Below, piece by piece: positions 10,110 to 20,297 of a stretch of DNA of 64,000 nucleotides. Below the pieces are notes generated by a model, which ran no database searches, had not been told where the DNA came from, and worked only from the letters and a program-made list of their open reading frames with translations. The DNA comes from Zasmidium citrigriseum (lineage: Eukaryota; Ascomycota; Dothideomycetes; Mycosphaerellales; Mycosphaerellaceae). The stretch's first letter is position 1. Every line of letters begins with the position of its first letter. Location of the stretch: positions 123,784 to 187,783 of the forward strand of contig NHNW01000075.1 of NCBI GenBank assembly GCA_002786025.1, read 5' to 3'. Position numbers and translations under genes: made by a program.

Positions 10110-13100
10110 ATGCCTTCGTTCACTTCAGCCGCCCTCTTCGCTGTAGGGCTTCTTGCGACCGCCTCGACCGCCATTGATGTTGCTCCCTTTGCCAACAACA
10201 CCATCGCCGCCCCGTTCGCCAACACTACCACTACCAGCTCGACCGAGACCGAAACAGCATCGATCATTCTGAACACCGGCGCCACCGAATCTTCGACCAC
10301 ATCTTCAACCCTTTCGCTCGACAATGCAACTTCGATTATCCAAGGCACTGCTCCTATTCTTCAGGGCACCGCTCCAACGCCCGTCATCACGGCCAATAGC
10401 ACGACTCCACTCCAAGGCACTGCCCCCATCACCAGGGCAGCAAACACCACGACCGACGTTCCAGAATCGACCACTGTGCCACTTGGAACCGGCTCCCTCC
10501 CACAACCGATTGGCAACTTGACAGTGAACACGACGACTCCCGTTCTCGACCAACCAGCTACAATCAGCGTCACCATTCCTCTCAACACGACAACAGCGGC
10601 ACTGGGTACTGGAAACAGCCCAGCGTTCCCTGTTGCCAATGCCACCAGCACCGCTCCGATAGGCACCGGGTCCGCAGCACCCACTGTAGAGGCACCTGGC
10701 AACTCCACTGCTCCTGTTCAGGGAACTGGAAACAGCCCTGCCTTCCCAGTCGCCAACGCAACGACTACTTCTTTCGCCGGCACCGCTCCGGCTCAGGAGA
10801 AGCCTACCTCGCCTCCACTGGGTACCGGAAACAGTCCTTCTTTCCCGGTTGCTAATTCTACCGAGCCCGCTCTCGCTGGTACTGCTTCTACCACCGCTTC
10901 TCTTCAAGGAACTGGAGTTTCTCAGCCAGCTAATCAGACTGCTCCGGCCGGAAGCCTGACTACTGGCGCTTCAAGTGTCATTCTTGACACTGGAGTTGCG
11001 TCGCAGCCAACCGGTTCAAGCCCATCCAACGAGACGCCCGCATCGCCTAGCATCATCGGAACTGGCGCCGCTCCGTCCAGCTCCAGCGCTGCAGCTTCGG
11101 ATGTTGCGGCCGTTCCTTCTGGCAACTCAACTACCTCTGCCACAGAGACTGCCACCACCGCATCCTCGGTGACGCCAACAAGTACCTCCGCCGTCTGCCC
11201 TGCTCTCGCCGGAGGCACCTACACCGGCGCACCAAGCAACAACTTCGATATCCAGTGTGACACCGCCTTCACCGGAGATGTCCTGCAGACTGTCACCAAG
11301 CGCTTCAACAAGGTCGTTAAGCGGGCTGTCTCCGATCAGGACTGCATGGCCTCTTGCGACAGCCTTGAAGCCTGTGTTGCTGTCACCATCTCTGCTGGCC
11401 AATGTACCCTGCTCAGCTCCGTCACTGATACGTCCTCTGTGTCTGGCGCAACGAGTGCTCTGAAGGTTCCCAAGTCAAGCGGGTCAGGAGACACCTCGAC
11501 GTCCACATCAACCGGCACTGCTGATTCAAATGCTTCGGCTTCTGCCTCGGACTCCACCGCCTCGCAGACTGCCAGCGATGGTAGCACTCCAACCGAAACT
11601 GCTAGTGCAAGCGCCACCGACGGCACAATCACGATCACCGCAACCCAGATTGAGGCCTCGGGATCCGCTACTGAATCTGCAACTGCATCGGAGACGTCCT
11701 CAGCTACTGCGACCGACGATGGAAGCTCGCCAACAGCATCGTCTGGCACTGACGACTCTGATAACTCATCGCCTTCAGCCACTGCCAGCGAGACTCAATC
11801 AGTGCCAGCGAACTCGCAAGATAGTACCACAACGGCGACTTTGACTGCCACCGCACCTGATGTTGGCGCAGAACCAACTGCATCCGACTCTGCCAGCGTC
11901 TCTCAGGATACCTCCGCAACGCAGACAGCATCCGCTTCAGGAGACGCTTCCGACAGCTCTACTCCAACTACTGAGACTGCTTCGTCTACATCTTCTCCGT
12001 CTACTTCGGCCACTCCTCTTGGCGATTCTGCAATCTGCCCAGCCCTCAGCGGCGAGACGCTGACCGATACTTCTGGAGCTGACTACCAGATGGTCTGCGA
12101 CCAGACTTTCTCTGGTACTGTGATCCCAGCCGCCAGCAAGCGCGAGACCTTCACTATCGAGAACTGTCTGCTGTCTTGCAACGACTTCTCTGACTGCGTG
12201 GCTGTCAGTGTCCTCAATGGCGCCTGCACCCTGCTTAGCGATGTCAATGGCTACAGCACCACTGCTGGTGGCGCGGCGGCTCTCAACGAGGTTCGTGCAG
12301 CTGCTGCTGGTATCACTCTTGCATCGATCCCATCCCTTGATACCCCAGCTGGCTCTTCATCTTCATCGTCGAGCTCCAGCGCTGCTGCTACCAACTCTGC
12401 TTCTGCTTCTGGCTCTTCCACTTCAGCCACTGCTGCCGGCACATCGGCCGGTGCCACTGGAGCCTCGCCCACGGATACCTCGTCCTCATCCGCTACTGCT
12501 TCAAGCTCTTCGACCTCCATTCCAGGCCTTCCAGTCGGCCTTCCATCAGGCTCACCCACTTCTTCTACTTCGCAGACTGCTGCCACCACATCGGCCTCGA
12601 CTCTTGCCGCCACTCAGCCAACAACCTTGCGCACTCGCACCAGGCGTCCTGGTACGAAGCACACCATTACAACCAAGTCTAGCTCATCGACTACTTCTCA
12701 TTCACATGCCACTACTTCGAACACTCGCACAAAGCATCATGTAACTTCAAAGCACTCTACTACGACTTCCACTCATGGCGTTGGTCCTTCACCACACCCC
12801 CAGCCTGGAAAACCAGGACACGCAACAACTTCGAAGCATATCACTAAGCATTCAACAACGACCTCCACTCATCACGGCTCCGGGCCTTCGCCTCATCCTA
12901 TGCCGGGTCGTCCAGGTCACCAATCACCGAAACCTGGCAAGGAACATCCTGCTCCGGGAAAGAACGGCGATCATAAACCAACCAAGAACAAGCCCCATGA
13001 GAAACCGGATGGCAAGAAACCTCACAAGGGTGGTTCGGGACACGAGGGTGGCCACACTGGAAATGGGAAGCAAACAAACCCACAGTCAGGACATGGATAT

Positions 13101-13442
13101 CCTAAAGGGCGTCCACAGAACCGACCCCAACATAAAGGCCCAGGCCATGTCGAAGGTCACAACAGCAACAAAAATCAACATCACGAACACAAAGGCAAAC
13201 AGCACCCCAAGAAGAACCGCCCACAACATCACCGACCAGAGAAGAAACCCTCGCATCCCCACAAGCAACCAAAAGAGCACAAAGAGCACAAAGAGCACAA
13301 AGTTCAAAAAGCACCCGCCTTCTGGGGCAACTTCTCGCAATGGTTCAAGACGGGCAACTGGAACTGGGGCGGTCGGGCACAAAACAACAATAACAACAAA
13401 AATCACTGGAATGGGCGTTTCGGAGGATGGGGAAACTGGTGA
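10110..13442 (+). CDS. Large secreted Ser/Thr-rich cell-wall or adhesin-like protein
   Basis: One intron-free frame of 1110 residues. A signal peptide occupies about residues 1-21 (ends TASTA). About 25-355 is Thr/Ser/Pro/Asn-rich with many NTT/NST glycosylation sites and repeats of a GTGNSPAFPVAN-like unit. Two Cys-containing modules (about 360-450 and 640-727) share CPAL.., a central CDxxF, an acidic CxxSC and CTLLS, resembling PAN/Apple-like domains of fungal wall proteins. A dibasic site follows CDxxF in the first module. The spacers are Ser/Thr-rich mucin-like. From about 850 the protein is strongly basic (His/Lys/Pro/Gly) with KEH repeats and ends Asn/Gly/Trp-rich. There is no GPI signal. 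Attachment may be ionic through the basic tail. Function as adhesin or wall protein is inferred. Confidence 0.85.
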   Translation: MPSFTSAALFAVGLLATASTAIDVAPFANNTIAAPFANTTTTSSTETETASIILNTGATESSTTSSTLSLDNATSIIQGTAPILQGTAPTPVITANSTTPLQGTAPITRAANTTTDVPESTTVPLGTGSLPQPIGNLTVNTTTPVLDQPATISVTIPLNTTTAALGTGNSPAFPVANATSTAPIGTGSAAPTVEAPGNSTAPVQGTGNSPAFPVANATTTSFAGTAPAQEKPTSPPLGTGNSPSFPVANSTEPALAGTASTTASLQGTGVSQPANQTAPAGSLTTGASSVILDTGVASQPTGSSPSNETPASPSIIGTGAAPSSSSAAASDVAAVPSGNSTTSATETATTASSVTPTSTSAVCPALAGGTYTGAPSNNFDIQCDTAFTGDVLQTVTKRFNKVVKRAVSDQDCMASCDSLEACVAVTISAGQCTLLSSVTDTSSVSGATSALKVPKSSGSGDTSTSTSTGTADSNASASASDSTASQTASDGSTPTETASASATDGTITITATQIEASGSATESATASETSSATATDDGSSPTASSGTDDSDNSSPSATASETQSVPANSQDSTTTATLTATAPDVGAEPTASDSASVSQDTSATQTASASGDASDSSTPTTETASSTSSPSTSATPLGDSAICPALSGETLTDTSGADYQMVCDQTFSGTVIPAASKRETFTIENCLLSCNDFSDCVAVSVLNGACTLLSDVNGYSTTAGGAAALNEVRAAAAGITLASIPSLDTPAGSSSSSSSSSAAATNSASASGSSTSATAAGTSAGATGASPTDTSSSSATASSSSTSIPGLPVGLPSGSPTSSTSQTAATTSASTLAATQPTTLRTRTRRPGTKHTITTKSSSSTTSHSHATTSNTRTKHHVTSKHSTTTSTHGVGPSPHPQPGKPGHATTSKHITKHSTTTSTHHGSGPSPHPMPGRPGHQSPKPGKEHPAPGKNGDHKPTKNKPHEKPDGKKPHKGGSGHEGGHTGNGKQTNPQSGHGYPKGRPQNRPQHKGPGHVEGHNSNKNQHHEHKGKQHPKKNRPQHHRPEKKPSHPHKQPKEHKEHKEHKVQKAPAFWGNFSQWFKTGNWNWGGRAQNNNNNKNHWNGRFGGWGNW
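10600..10859 (+). repeat. Degenerate repeats coding GTGNSP-FPVAN units
   Basis: Three copies of a 42-bp unit begin near 10600, 10719 and 10818. They code for an LGTGNSPAFPVANA-like peptide and differ mainly at third codon positions. Shorter GTAP/GTGS relatives surround them. Confidence 0.8.
13272..13298 (+). repeat. Three tandem 9-bp repeats (AAAGAGCAC)
   Basis: Three perfect copies code for Lys-Glu-His triplets in the basic tail of the wall protein. Copy number is likely to vary between strains. Confidence 0.85.
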
Positions 13443-13667
13443 AGGAACGAATAGAATGATTTTACTCCGTCACCGACGATTATGTGATTTCTCTACTACT
13501 TGATATACTCTGGATGATACGCACGACCTATCAGCGCGGTGTTGAATTTTCATATAGACAGGCAGGATTGACGTTCGTATTGGAAGGAATAATGTCTTCA
13601 TTCGAGACCGTCATCATTACTCTTTCTTATCCTGCGCACACAGTACTAGTAGGTAGCAGATCTGCTA

Positions 13668-14683
13668 CTAAACCCTCACCCCAAACTCCTCCTCAACAAC
13701 CATCCTCCAATCCTTCCGTCTAATCTCCTCATACTCCTCATTATCATCCGGCACAATCCCCGAAGCGCCAAATCCAATCGATCGAATCGCAGATACAAAC
13801 CCAGCCATCCAAAGATCTCCCGAAGCTTTGAAAGCTTCCTCCTTCTTGTAGGACTCTTCCTTCGTCTCGTATTGAACCGCGATCTCGGAGCCAATAACTT
13901 CGCCAATTGTCTTGTAAAGATTCTCCAACGGCATCGTCGACCCAGCAGATCGTACCGTGCGGGGGCCAGCGAGAGATTTCAGATGCTCGGGCATCAGGGA
14001 TGTTACGATGACTTCGGCGACACTACAATGCATCAGCCATTTGCATGCTCCGAAAGACTTGGTGGAACTCACGTTGTGCTATGCGTCGTCGTGACGAGCG
14101 TCTCCGGCAACCCAATAAACCTTGCCGTCTTTTTATCCTCCGACAAGCCCAGAACATTCTTTTGCAGAAGCAAATCCGCAAAAATGCCATTCAAGACATA
14201 AGTGTACCCCAGAGAAGGATCTTTCTCAACTCGGGATTCGATATGTCTGCGAACGCGAAGTTTCTCGACGAAGTAAGGCTCCTCGGCGGCAAGGCTGTGC
14301 GTAAGATCCGCGCCAACTATTCACACATCAGCTCACCTCCCCAACTATCCTCGATGACGGTGATACATACACTCAGCCGGATAAACATGCCTCACACCGC
14401 CCTCAAACGCAGCATCAATAAACTCCACCTGCTTTTCGCAAAGATCATCTCCGACCGCAAAAATCACTATTTCGAATCCGACATAGGACTTTGGATCGGA
14501 GAGACTGCCGACAATGCGGTCCAGCTTGATGGTCGCGTATTTTTCTTCTTTTTATTGTCCGGCGTCGGCGAGGGCGGTGAGGTATGCTATGCGGGTGAAG
14601 TGGTGGCGGCGGAGGAATAGTTGGGAGGAGATTTTGGAGCCGATGGAGCCGGTTGCTCCGACTAGGAGGATGGAGTGGGACAT
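13668..14683 (-). pseudogene. NmrA-like/isoflavone-reductase-like gene with one in-frame stop
   Basis: Three exons, 14683-14371, 14316-14073 and 14022-13668, splice cleanly (GTATGT..AATAG, GTGAGT..TGTAG) into 304 codons. They open with the Rossmann motif VGATGSIG and continue with family blocks (GGVRHVYPAEFGAD, NGIFADLLL). Codon 44 is TAA (14554-14552), in exon 1, with no donor nearby that could splice it out. Reading resumes in frame on both sides, so it is a single nonsense change. A CAA-to-TAA transition at a CpA site would explain it, the RIP-type change. Intact members are NAD(P)-binding regulators or reductases. It could also be a sequencing error, or translation could begin downstream without the cofactor site. 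Confidence 0.75.
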
Positions 14684-15269
14684 TGGGAGGGAGTGGATGG
14701 TGTTGAGAGAGGAAAGACATTTCGGTGGCATTCAGGAGGTCATTTATAGCGTCTTCAAGTCGAAGTGGTCTCTCGCCAGACTTGGCGGTGGAGTCTCCTC
14801 ACGACTTCTGGAATTATCTCATGGCCGATGTGCTATGTGGTTCTATCGGACGAGAAATGCGGACGAGAGAATCGGGTGAGAGGCTCACATTTGTGGTCTG
14901 GCGGAGCAAGCTGTCACACACATGGCCCGAACAGTAATCATGAATCCCTACAGCCTTGCCAAGGAAGCCGCCCTGCGTTACGAGGCCATTGTTGGCGGGA
15001 GGATAGAATGGAGCCCATGCACTAGTGCATTGTAAATTGTTGATCGTTGAGTGACTGATCTTAGAGTCAGTGCAATCTTAAGATGTCATTGCGTAATGGC
15101 TGATTTCTTTCATCTCAAGGCGTCGGGCGATTCGAGGTAATGTGGAGCGTTGTTTGTTACAGACGAATGGGACAGTATCGTGATGAAAGTTCTTATGTCT
15201 CGAATGGCAGGACGCTGGCTGTATGTGATCGATTGGGATGCCCGACCATCGAGTAAAGCACATTGTCTA
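14684..15269. other. Intergenic
   Basis: No gene recognised. The stretch lies upstream of the broken NmrA-like gene and downstream of the epoxide hydrolase gene, both on the minus strand. Short plus-strand frames here lack domains. Confidence 0.5.
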
Positions 15270-16583
15270 TCATTTACTCGGTCCATGGAAAACATGCGTA
15301 CCCGACAACTCCCCATCCCCAAAGAACGCCCACAAATTCTCCGCCATCAACTCCGGCACCTCATAAGCAGGCAAATGTCCTCCACGAGAATTAACAATCC
15401 TCAACACCACATTCCCCTCTCTCCTCGCCCAGTAAAGCGGCAGACCAATCCCAACATCGTAAGGAAACTGGCTAACCGCCACAGGCCGATGAACATAAGG
15501 AAAAGTGCCGTAATCAAGACCGTCAAAAGCACCTTGCAAAGCCACCGCTCGGTAGAATCTCAATCCTCCATAAGGCCCCTGGATGATGTACATCATGGCC
15601 CAAGTGATGACCTCGTCTGCTGTCCAGTGAAAGTCTGATGGGTCGATGACGCCGCGGAGTAAGGAGTAGATCCACATGGTGAAACCTAGGGGTGAGTCTG
15701 TGAGGGCGTAGGCGGCGGTTAGGGGTGTTGTTTGCTGCATTAGACGATATCCAGAGATCTCGTGTGTGAAGACTTCTCGATGTTGCAGGTACGTATTCTC
15801 GTCCTCCGAGGTCGTGTTGCTGGCGAATCGAGCCAGATCCGTCGTGTTGGGTTTGATGAGCCAGAAGTTGTTTAGCATTGATACGACGTTGTGTGGATAG
15901 GAAGCCGCCATGAAGCGGAGTATAATGCCACCGAAGTCTCCGCCGTTGACGACATAACGCTCATATCCGAGTTGCTGCATGAGGGAGTTGAAGGCGTGTC
16001 CGGCTTCTGTAGGTCCAAACCCAACTCTTTTGGGCGCTGGGGAGGATCCGAAGCCGGGAATGGATGGAGCCACGACGTGAAAGGCGGGAACGGATGAGTT
16101 TGGAGGATGAGTCAGGAGATGGATGATATTTCGTATCTCGAGGAAGGAACCTGGCCAGCCGTGCACAAACAAAAGAGGAATGGCATCGTCTCTTTCAGAC
16201 CTGTGGTGGACGAAGTGCAAAGGTACTGGTTCTGTGTAGTTGGAGCCTGGTGATTGAACGGTAGTCGTAAATTGCCGCAGCTCGTCGTTGATGTGGTGCT
16301 CCACCAATGACCAGTCGTACTGCTTCGTCCAGTAGTCTCGTATCCAATTGTATTCCGCAAGTGTCGGTCCCTCAACCCCAGCTGGCTCGAGCCCTTGCAC
16401 TTGGACAGGCGGTCTACTTTCCCGTACTCGCTGGACAGTATCATGGATAAAGTCGCGATCTACATGGATCGAGAAAGGTCTGGGAGACTTTCCAAATTCT
16501 GCGGAGCGTACATTGGGCAAAACCTGCGTGGGTGAGGCAAGTCAGAAGGATACCACAGCCGCTGAGAAGACGATGGTGCGCAT
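15270..16583 (-). CDS. Epoxide hydrolase, alpha/beta-hydrolase fold, probably secreted or membrane-targeted
   Basis: The main exon 16523-15270 codes for the whole enzyme: an EHN-type N-terminal region (RPFSIHVDRDFIHDTVQRV), the oxyanion motif HGWPGSF, the nucleophile elbow GGDFGG, and the catalytic His in GGHLPAYEVPE. This is the microsomal epoxide hydrolase group, which adds water to epoxides. The exon has no ATG before residue about 200, so the start must lie upstream. The only good candidate is an ATG at 16583 in a strong context, opening a hydrophobic stretch (MRTIVFSAAV) like a signal anchor. It must then be joined through an intron of only about 30-33 bp ending CACGCAG. A longer intron (48 bp, donor GTCTTC) is possible. 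The enzyme call is firm and the 5' end is tentative. Confidence 0.8.
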
Positions 16584-17212
16584 TTTGGGCGGAAGAGAGC
16601 CTGGTGGTAGAGGGTAAGAAGGGCGTGGAAGGACAATGTCATCTGCTGGGAAATAGGTCCTTCCTACAGAGGCGTCAAATGATGCATCTGCACATGTTTG
16701 ACCATTTATCAGCAGAACGTGCTGGAAAGCCCCTTCAAAATACGCTCTGTCATTGATGCGATGGCACGTGTAGCACTGTGAGCGCTTTCAAGGCTCAGAT
16801 GTCGGAGCATAGAGTCAACAATGTTGCTGATTACAACGCAAGTGGATACCTCCTGGGCCAACTGTCTCACTAAGGAAGTAGTCTGTACACAGCAAGTGCG
16901 AGAGTTTCGACCTCGTATGGAACGGCAGGAATGACATTCGTACTGGAAGATGTAGTGTCTTGATGAGGTATTGTAATTGTTGTTTCTTTCTTGTGTTGTG
17001 CCTGACTGTGGTGGCTGTGCTGGCCATTCACATGATAGCGTCGTCCCGGCGACAAGGTTTATCTCCGAGCTATACTTCTCTCGGAAACGATCGACATCAG
17101 CTGCAGGGGAAGATTGGACCCTTGATCTCAGCAACAACAACCACACCCTCTCTCCCACAACTTCCGAACTTCCCTCCCTCACATCCACAAACCATCAGAA
17201 CGCAGAGTCAAG
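16584..17212. other. Intergenic
   Basis: Divergent promoter space between the epoxide hydrolase and the short F-box-like gene. No gene seen. 17100-17212 is pyrimidine-rich, as expected for a plus-strand leader. Confidence 0.5.
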
Positions 17213-17488
17213 ATGCACGGCACTCTCCGCGCCATCCTCTCCCTTCCAAACCCCTCTAACTACGCCCCTCACGCCCGTCACGATGGTCCCTTCCGCTTCA
17301 TGGACCTTCCCGCCGAAATCCGAAACGAGATCTATGAGCTCGCGTTGACGCCGGAGAGGGAGATGGGAATGCCGATGGTGCGGAGACCTGTAAGGCCTTC
17401 TGGAGCTTTGACCAGAGTCAATTCGCAGGTTCGCACGGAGACGTTGGGGATGTTTCGGAGGTCGAGTGAGGGGTGTTGGGAGCCTTGA
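17213..17488 (+). CDS. Short 2EXR/F-box-like protein, possibly a truncated copy
   Basis: The frame codes for 91 residues. Residues 27-45 (FRFMDLPAEIRNEIYELAL) are the F-box-like/2EXR start that heads many fungal proteins of 200-400 residues. A second family block (LTRVNSQVRTETLGMF) follows at about 65-80, and the protein then ends at once. The usual C-terminal 150 or more residues are absent, and I see no exon continuing the family to the right. It is either a genuine short paralogue or a remnant cut by the rearrangement that built the BTB array next door. A full-length relative lies at 37566-38291. The function of the family is unknown, with a protein-interaction role inferred. Confidence 0.55.
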   Translation: MHGTLRAILSLPNPSNYAPHARHDGPFRFMDLPAEIRNEIYELALTPEREMGMPMVRRPVRPSGALTRVNSQVRTETLGMFRRSSEGCWEP

Positions 17489-17805
17489 GGGTGGGTAAGA
17501 AGTTGCAAGATTTGATGGTACTAGGCAGAGGCGAACGGGGATAAGAATACCTGCTGGGTGGGTAAGGAATAAAACGACCACGCGGACAATGTGTATCGAA
17601 CTTTACTGGCCTTGGCTACGCTGGGAATGCAAGCAGCGCGAGCAAGAGGGCTGTCCGCGGATACACCTCGAAACTTGCCGCGACAAGCACAACCAGAGCG
17701 CCTCGACGAGGGACTCGAAGACAACCCCTCTCTTGTATCGTGTCTCCGAGAACATGACGGACCCAACGGAAACAGCCATCGCTACATACGAGACAATGAT
17801 TGCTA
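17489..17805. other. Intergenic, 3' side of the BTB array
   Basis: 317 bp between convergent genes. No coding or RNA signal seen. Confidence 0.5.
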
Positions 17806-18521
17806 TTACCGTGTTCGAGGCTGCGGTTTGGACGGAAGTCTCGCAACTGCTAGGTCCCGCAGGAACTCCGGTATCTCCAGGATCTCATCATCATCCAACC
17901 AATCTTTCTTGCCATTGAGATCGTACTGGTGGACCAGAAAGCGACGGGCGTCGGAATCTTTTGGCGTATGGTGGTAGATGAGAGAGATGGTGCTTGGTCC
18001 TGGGAGAGCGCCATCATGTCTATGATATTTGTCTTTCAAATCGCGCATGGCGGCGACTACAGCGGCGCAAAAATCTTTATCCTGGTATTTGTCGCCGAAG
18101 ATGTACAGTTCGGCCAGATAGTCGAACTCTTCATGAGGATCTTGCACGGCAGATTCAGAGTCTGTGATCTGAGCCTTAGAGGCAACATTTTTCGTGTATC
18201 GCCATTCGATATAGTTGGCCACGATACTGGAAAGGTCCTCGGGTAGAGGTATCTCACGGGTCTGCCGTTCTTTCCAATTCTTGGTCAAGGCGGCATGCAG
18301 AAAGTCGGATGTGCCGTCGATGATGTAGCTTTCGTGAATCATAAAGGACGCTTCCTCAGCTCCTGCCTTGATGGTGACCATGGGGCCATTGAATCTACAT
18401 TTCGCTGTCAGCTCTGCGTGGCTCAGTCATTGTGTGGTATCCACCTGGGTCTTTTGGATGCGCGGGCCTCCGCATTTGCAGTGTTGGCGTCTCCGTGATC
18501 TGGTCTCTTCGTGGACGACAT
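17806..18521 (-). CDS. BTB/POZ-domain protein, array member 1
   Basis: Exons 18521-18445 and 18394-17806 (50-bp intron, phase 2) give 221 residues. The N-terminus carries a KRPR motif ending exactly at the splice junction, then the BTB core starts (VTIKAG, FMIHESYI, SDFLHAALTKNWKER, IVANYIEWRYTK). A linker follows, then a helical C-terminal part with LAELYIFGDKYQDKDFCAAV and EIPEFLRDLAVARL. These blocks recur in all five array members. The protein has no Kelch, MATH or zinc-finger partner domain, so it is a BTB-only protein. Such proteins may act as dimeric scaffolds or Cullin-3 adaptors, but a substrate or partner cannot be named. The basic motif could be a nuclear signal (inference). Confidence 0.85.
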
Positions 18522-18959
18522 CGCGAAACCATAGGTCAGGAAAACAACGTGGTCTGGCGGTCAAGCTGGCAAGATACATATGTAGCTTGTCGCCGTGACA
18601 CGGATGATGAAACGTTGCTGATCTGGAAGTTACGAAGATATGGATGTCGGCACAGAAAGCACAAACCAGATCCCGGTCCTAGCTCCTTCCCCTAGTAAAC
18701 CTTCACATGTCGAACGACGACACACAACTTTCTAGGAAGCACGACTCACCAGGCAGACGAGAGTCACGAAACCAGCAAAATGTTGCGGATTTGTACGTGT
18801 CGATACCCTTCAAGGCTAACATTGTAATCGTACAAGAGACTGCCTGTGCTCCAGCTAGGAGAGCTACAACTTTGCGAGACCAGTCATACCATCCACATGT
18901 TCTCGCTTTCCGCGAGCAACGCGAGCGGCCCTCAAGACTCTAAAAACCCGTACGTGCGT
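18522..18959. other. Spacer in the BTB array
   Basis: 438 bp holding the member 1 promoter and the 3' end of member 2. Nothing else seen. Confidence 0.5.
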
Positions 18960-19807
18960 TCAAGTCAACCTGATGCGCCCCGACCTTGTCCTCTTCCCGG
19001 AGACAGAAGTCTGAGTGATCTCTGAACCCCGCGCAACCTCAATCTCTGCTGGCTGAGCAGCCTTCGGGGCCTGGACTGTCTCCTGGATCTGGGCCACTGC
19101 CAAATCTCTTAAGAATTCCGGAATCTTCAGGATGGCATCATCCTTCAGCCACTCTCTCCTGGCATCTGCTGCATATACATCCACTAATACGTGGCGGGCG
19201 ATGCAATCCGGCGGTGTGTTTTCATAGACGATCGAAATGGTACTAGGCCCAGGATACGCTCGTCTCAGGAGATTCTCATCAACCTTGGTCCGGTAGCCTT
19301 TAGGCAGCTGAATCATTGTGGAGGTGACGGCTTTGCAGAACGCCTTATCCTGGTTCTTGTCCCCAAAGACGTAGAGCTTGGCTAAGAAGTCAAACTCCTC
19401 GTCGACATCAAAGTCTCCGTCCTCAGCAACAGTGATCTTCTTGGAAGCAACAAGCTTCTTCGTCGCGATTTCTTTGGTATAGTACCAATCTATGTAGGTA
19501 GACACGACGTCTGAGGAGTCGTCAAGGAGGTCGATCTGGCGCGTACGACGTTCTCTCCAATTTTTCTCCAGGGCCGCATGGAAGAAATCTGAACTGTTGT
19601 TGATGATGTCTTCGTGGATGCTAAATGTCCTGGGTGCTTCGCCGCTTCCAGCAGTCACGGTGACAATGTTGCTGGAGAATCTGAAGCGGATGTGTTGACA
19701 TTGGGCTTCCCGTGAAATTTACGGGTCACTGACCTGGCTCGTTTTGGAGCTCGAGTCTCTTCCACGGGAGTTGAGCTTGTATGGTTGTGCTTCTCCGCGA
19801 CGGTCAT
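18960..19807 (-). CDS. BTB/POZ-domain protein, array member 2 (longest)
   Basis: Exons 19807-19734 and 19680-18960 (53-bp intron, phase 2, at the same site as member 1) give 264 residues. An ATG 87 bp further upstream is in frame, but the chosen start matches the other members. The motif KRAR ends at the junction, followed by the BTB core (VTVTAG, FSIHEDI, SDFFHAALEKNWRER, YIDWYYTKEI) and the array blocks LAKLYVFGDKNQDKAFC and KIPEFLRDLAVAQI. A 40-residue tail unique to this copy ends KRTRSGRIR, a second basic cluster like a nuclear signal or AT-hook-like edge. A Lys-rich linker with KKLVASKKI sits inside the BTB back half. Function unknown. Confidence 0.85.
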
Positions 19808-20297
19808 TCTAACAATTGATTTCTCAAAGAGTGATGTCTTATGTATTGGTGCTAAAGACTTGTTTCGACGGACTGCAAAGGATATTAACTGCAAAGGATG
19901 CTATCAGAGAGGGGCACGAGCTTTTATATTCGCTGGAAGAACAAAGTTCAACAAGGACGCCTAGTTTGGAGTCCCGATTCATCATCCCTGCAAAGCCTCG
20001 TACGACAGACCGCGATCGAAACGCGGCGTTGTGAAGTGAAGAAACGGAGCTTGTTGCTTGAGAAATCATTATACAGCCGAGGGCTTCAGCGAGGAGGCCA
20101 AGTAAACAACTTGTGTTGATTTATCGTCGTAGCTCCAACCCACTGAAGGTTCCGTAGTCGAGAGATCGAATGATGTGTCTGAATGCTATGAGCCGTTTGA
20201 ACCTCGCGCGCTCCTTTCTGCCTCTCACCTGTCCCCGACATCGTCTTGATTCGTCCGCGCCTGCCTTTGACTGGTACATAGATCGTCGACATCCCAT
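19808..20297. other. Spacer in the BTB array
   Basis: 490 bp. Promoter of member 2 and 3' flank of member 3. No other feature seen. Confidence 0.5.

Noticed and set aside
10305..12744. Several 90-200-codon frames on both strands
   Set aside because: They are shadows of the repetitive Ser/Thr-rich 1110-residue gene, and their repeats mirror its codons.
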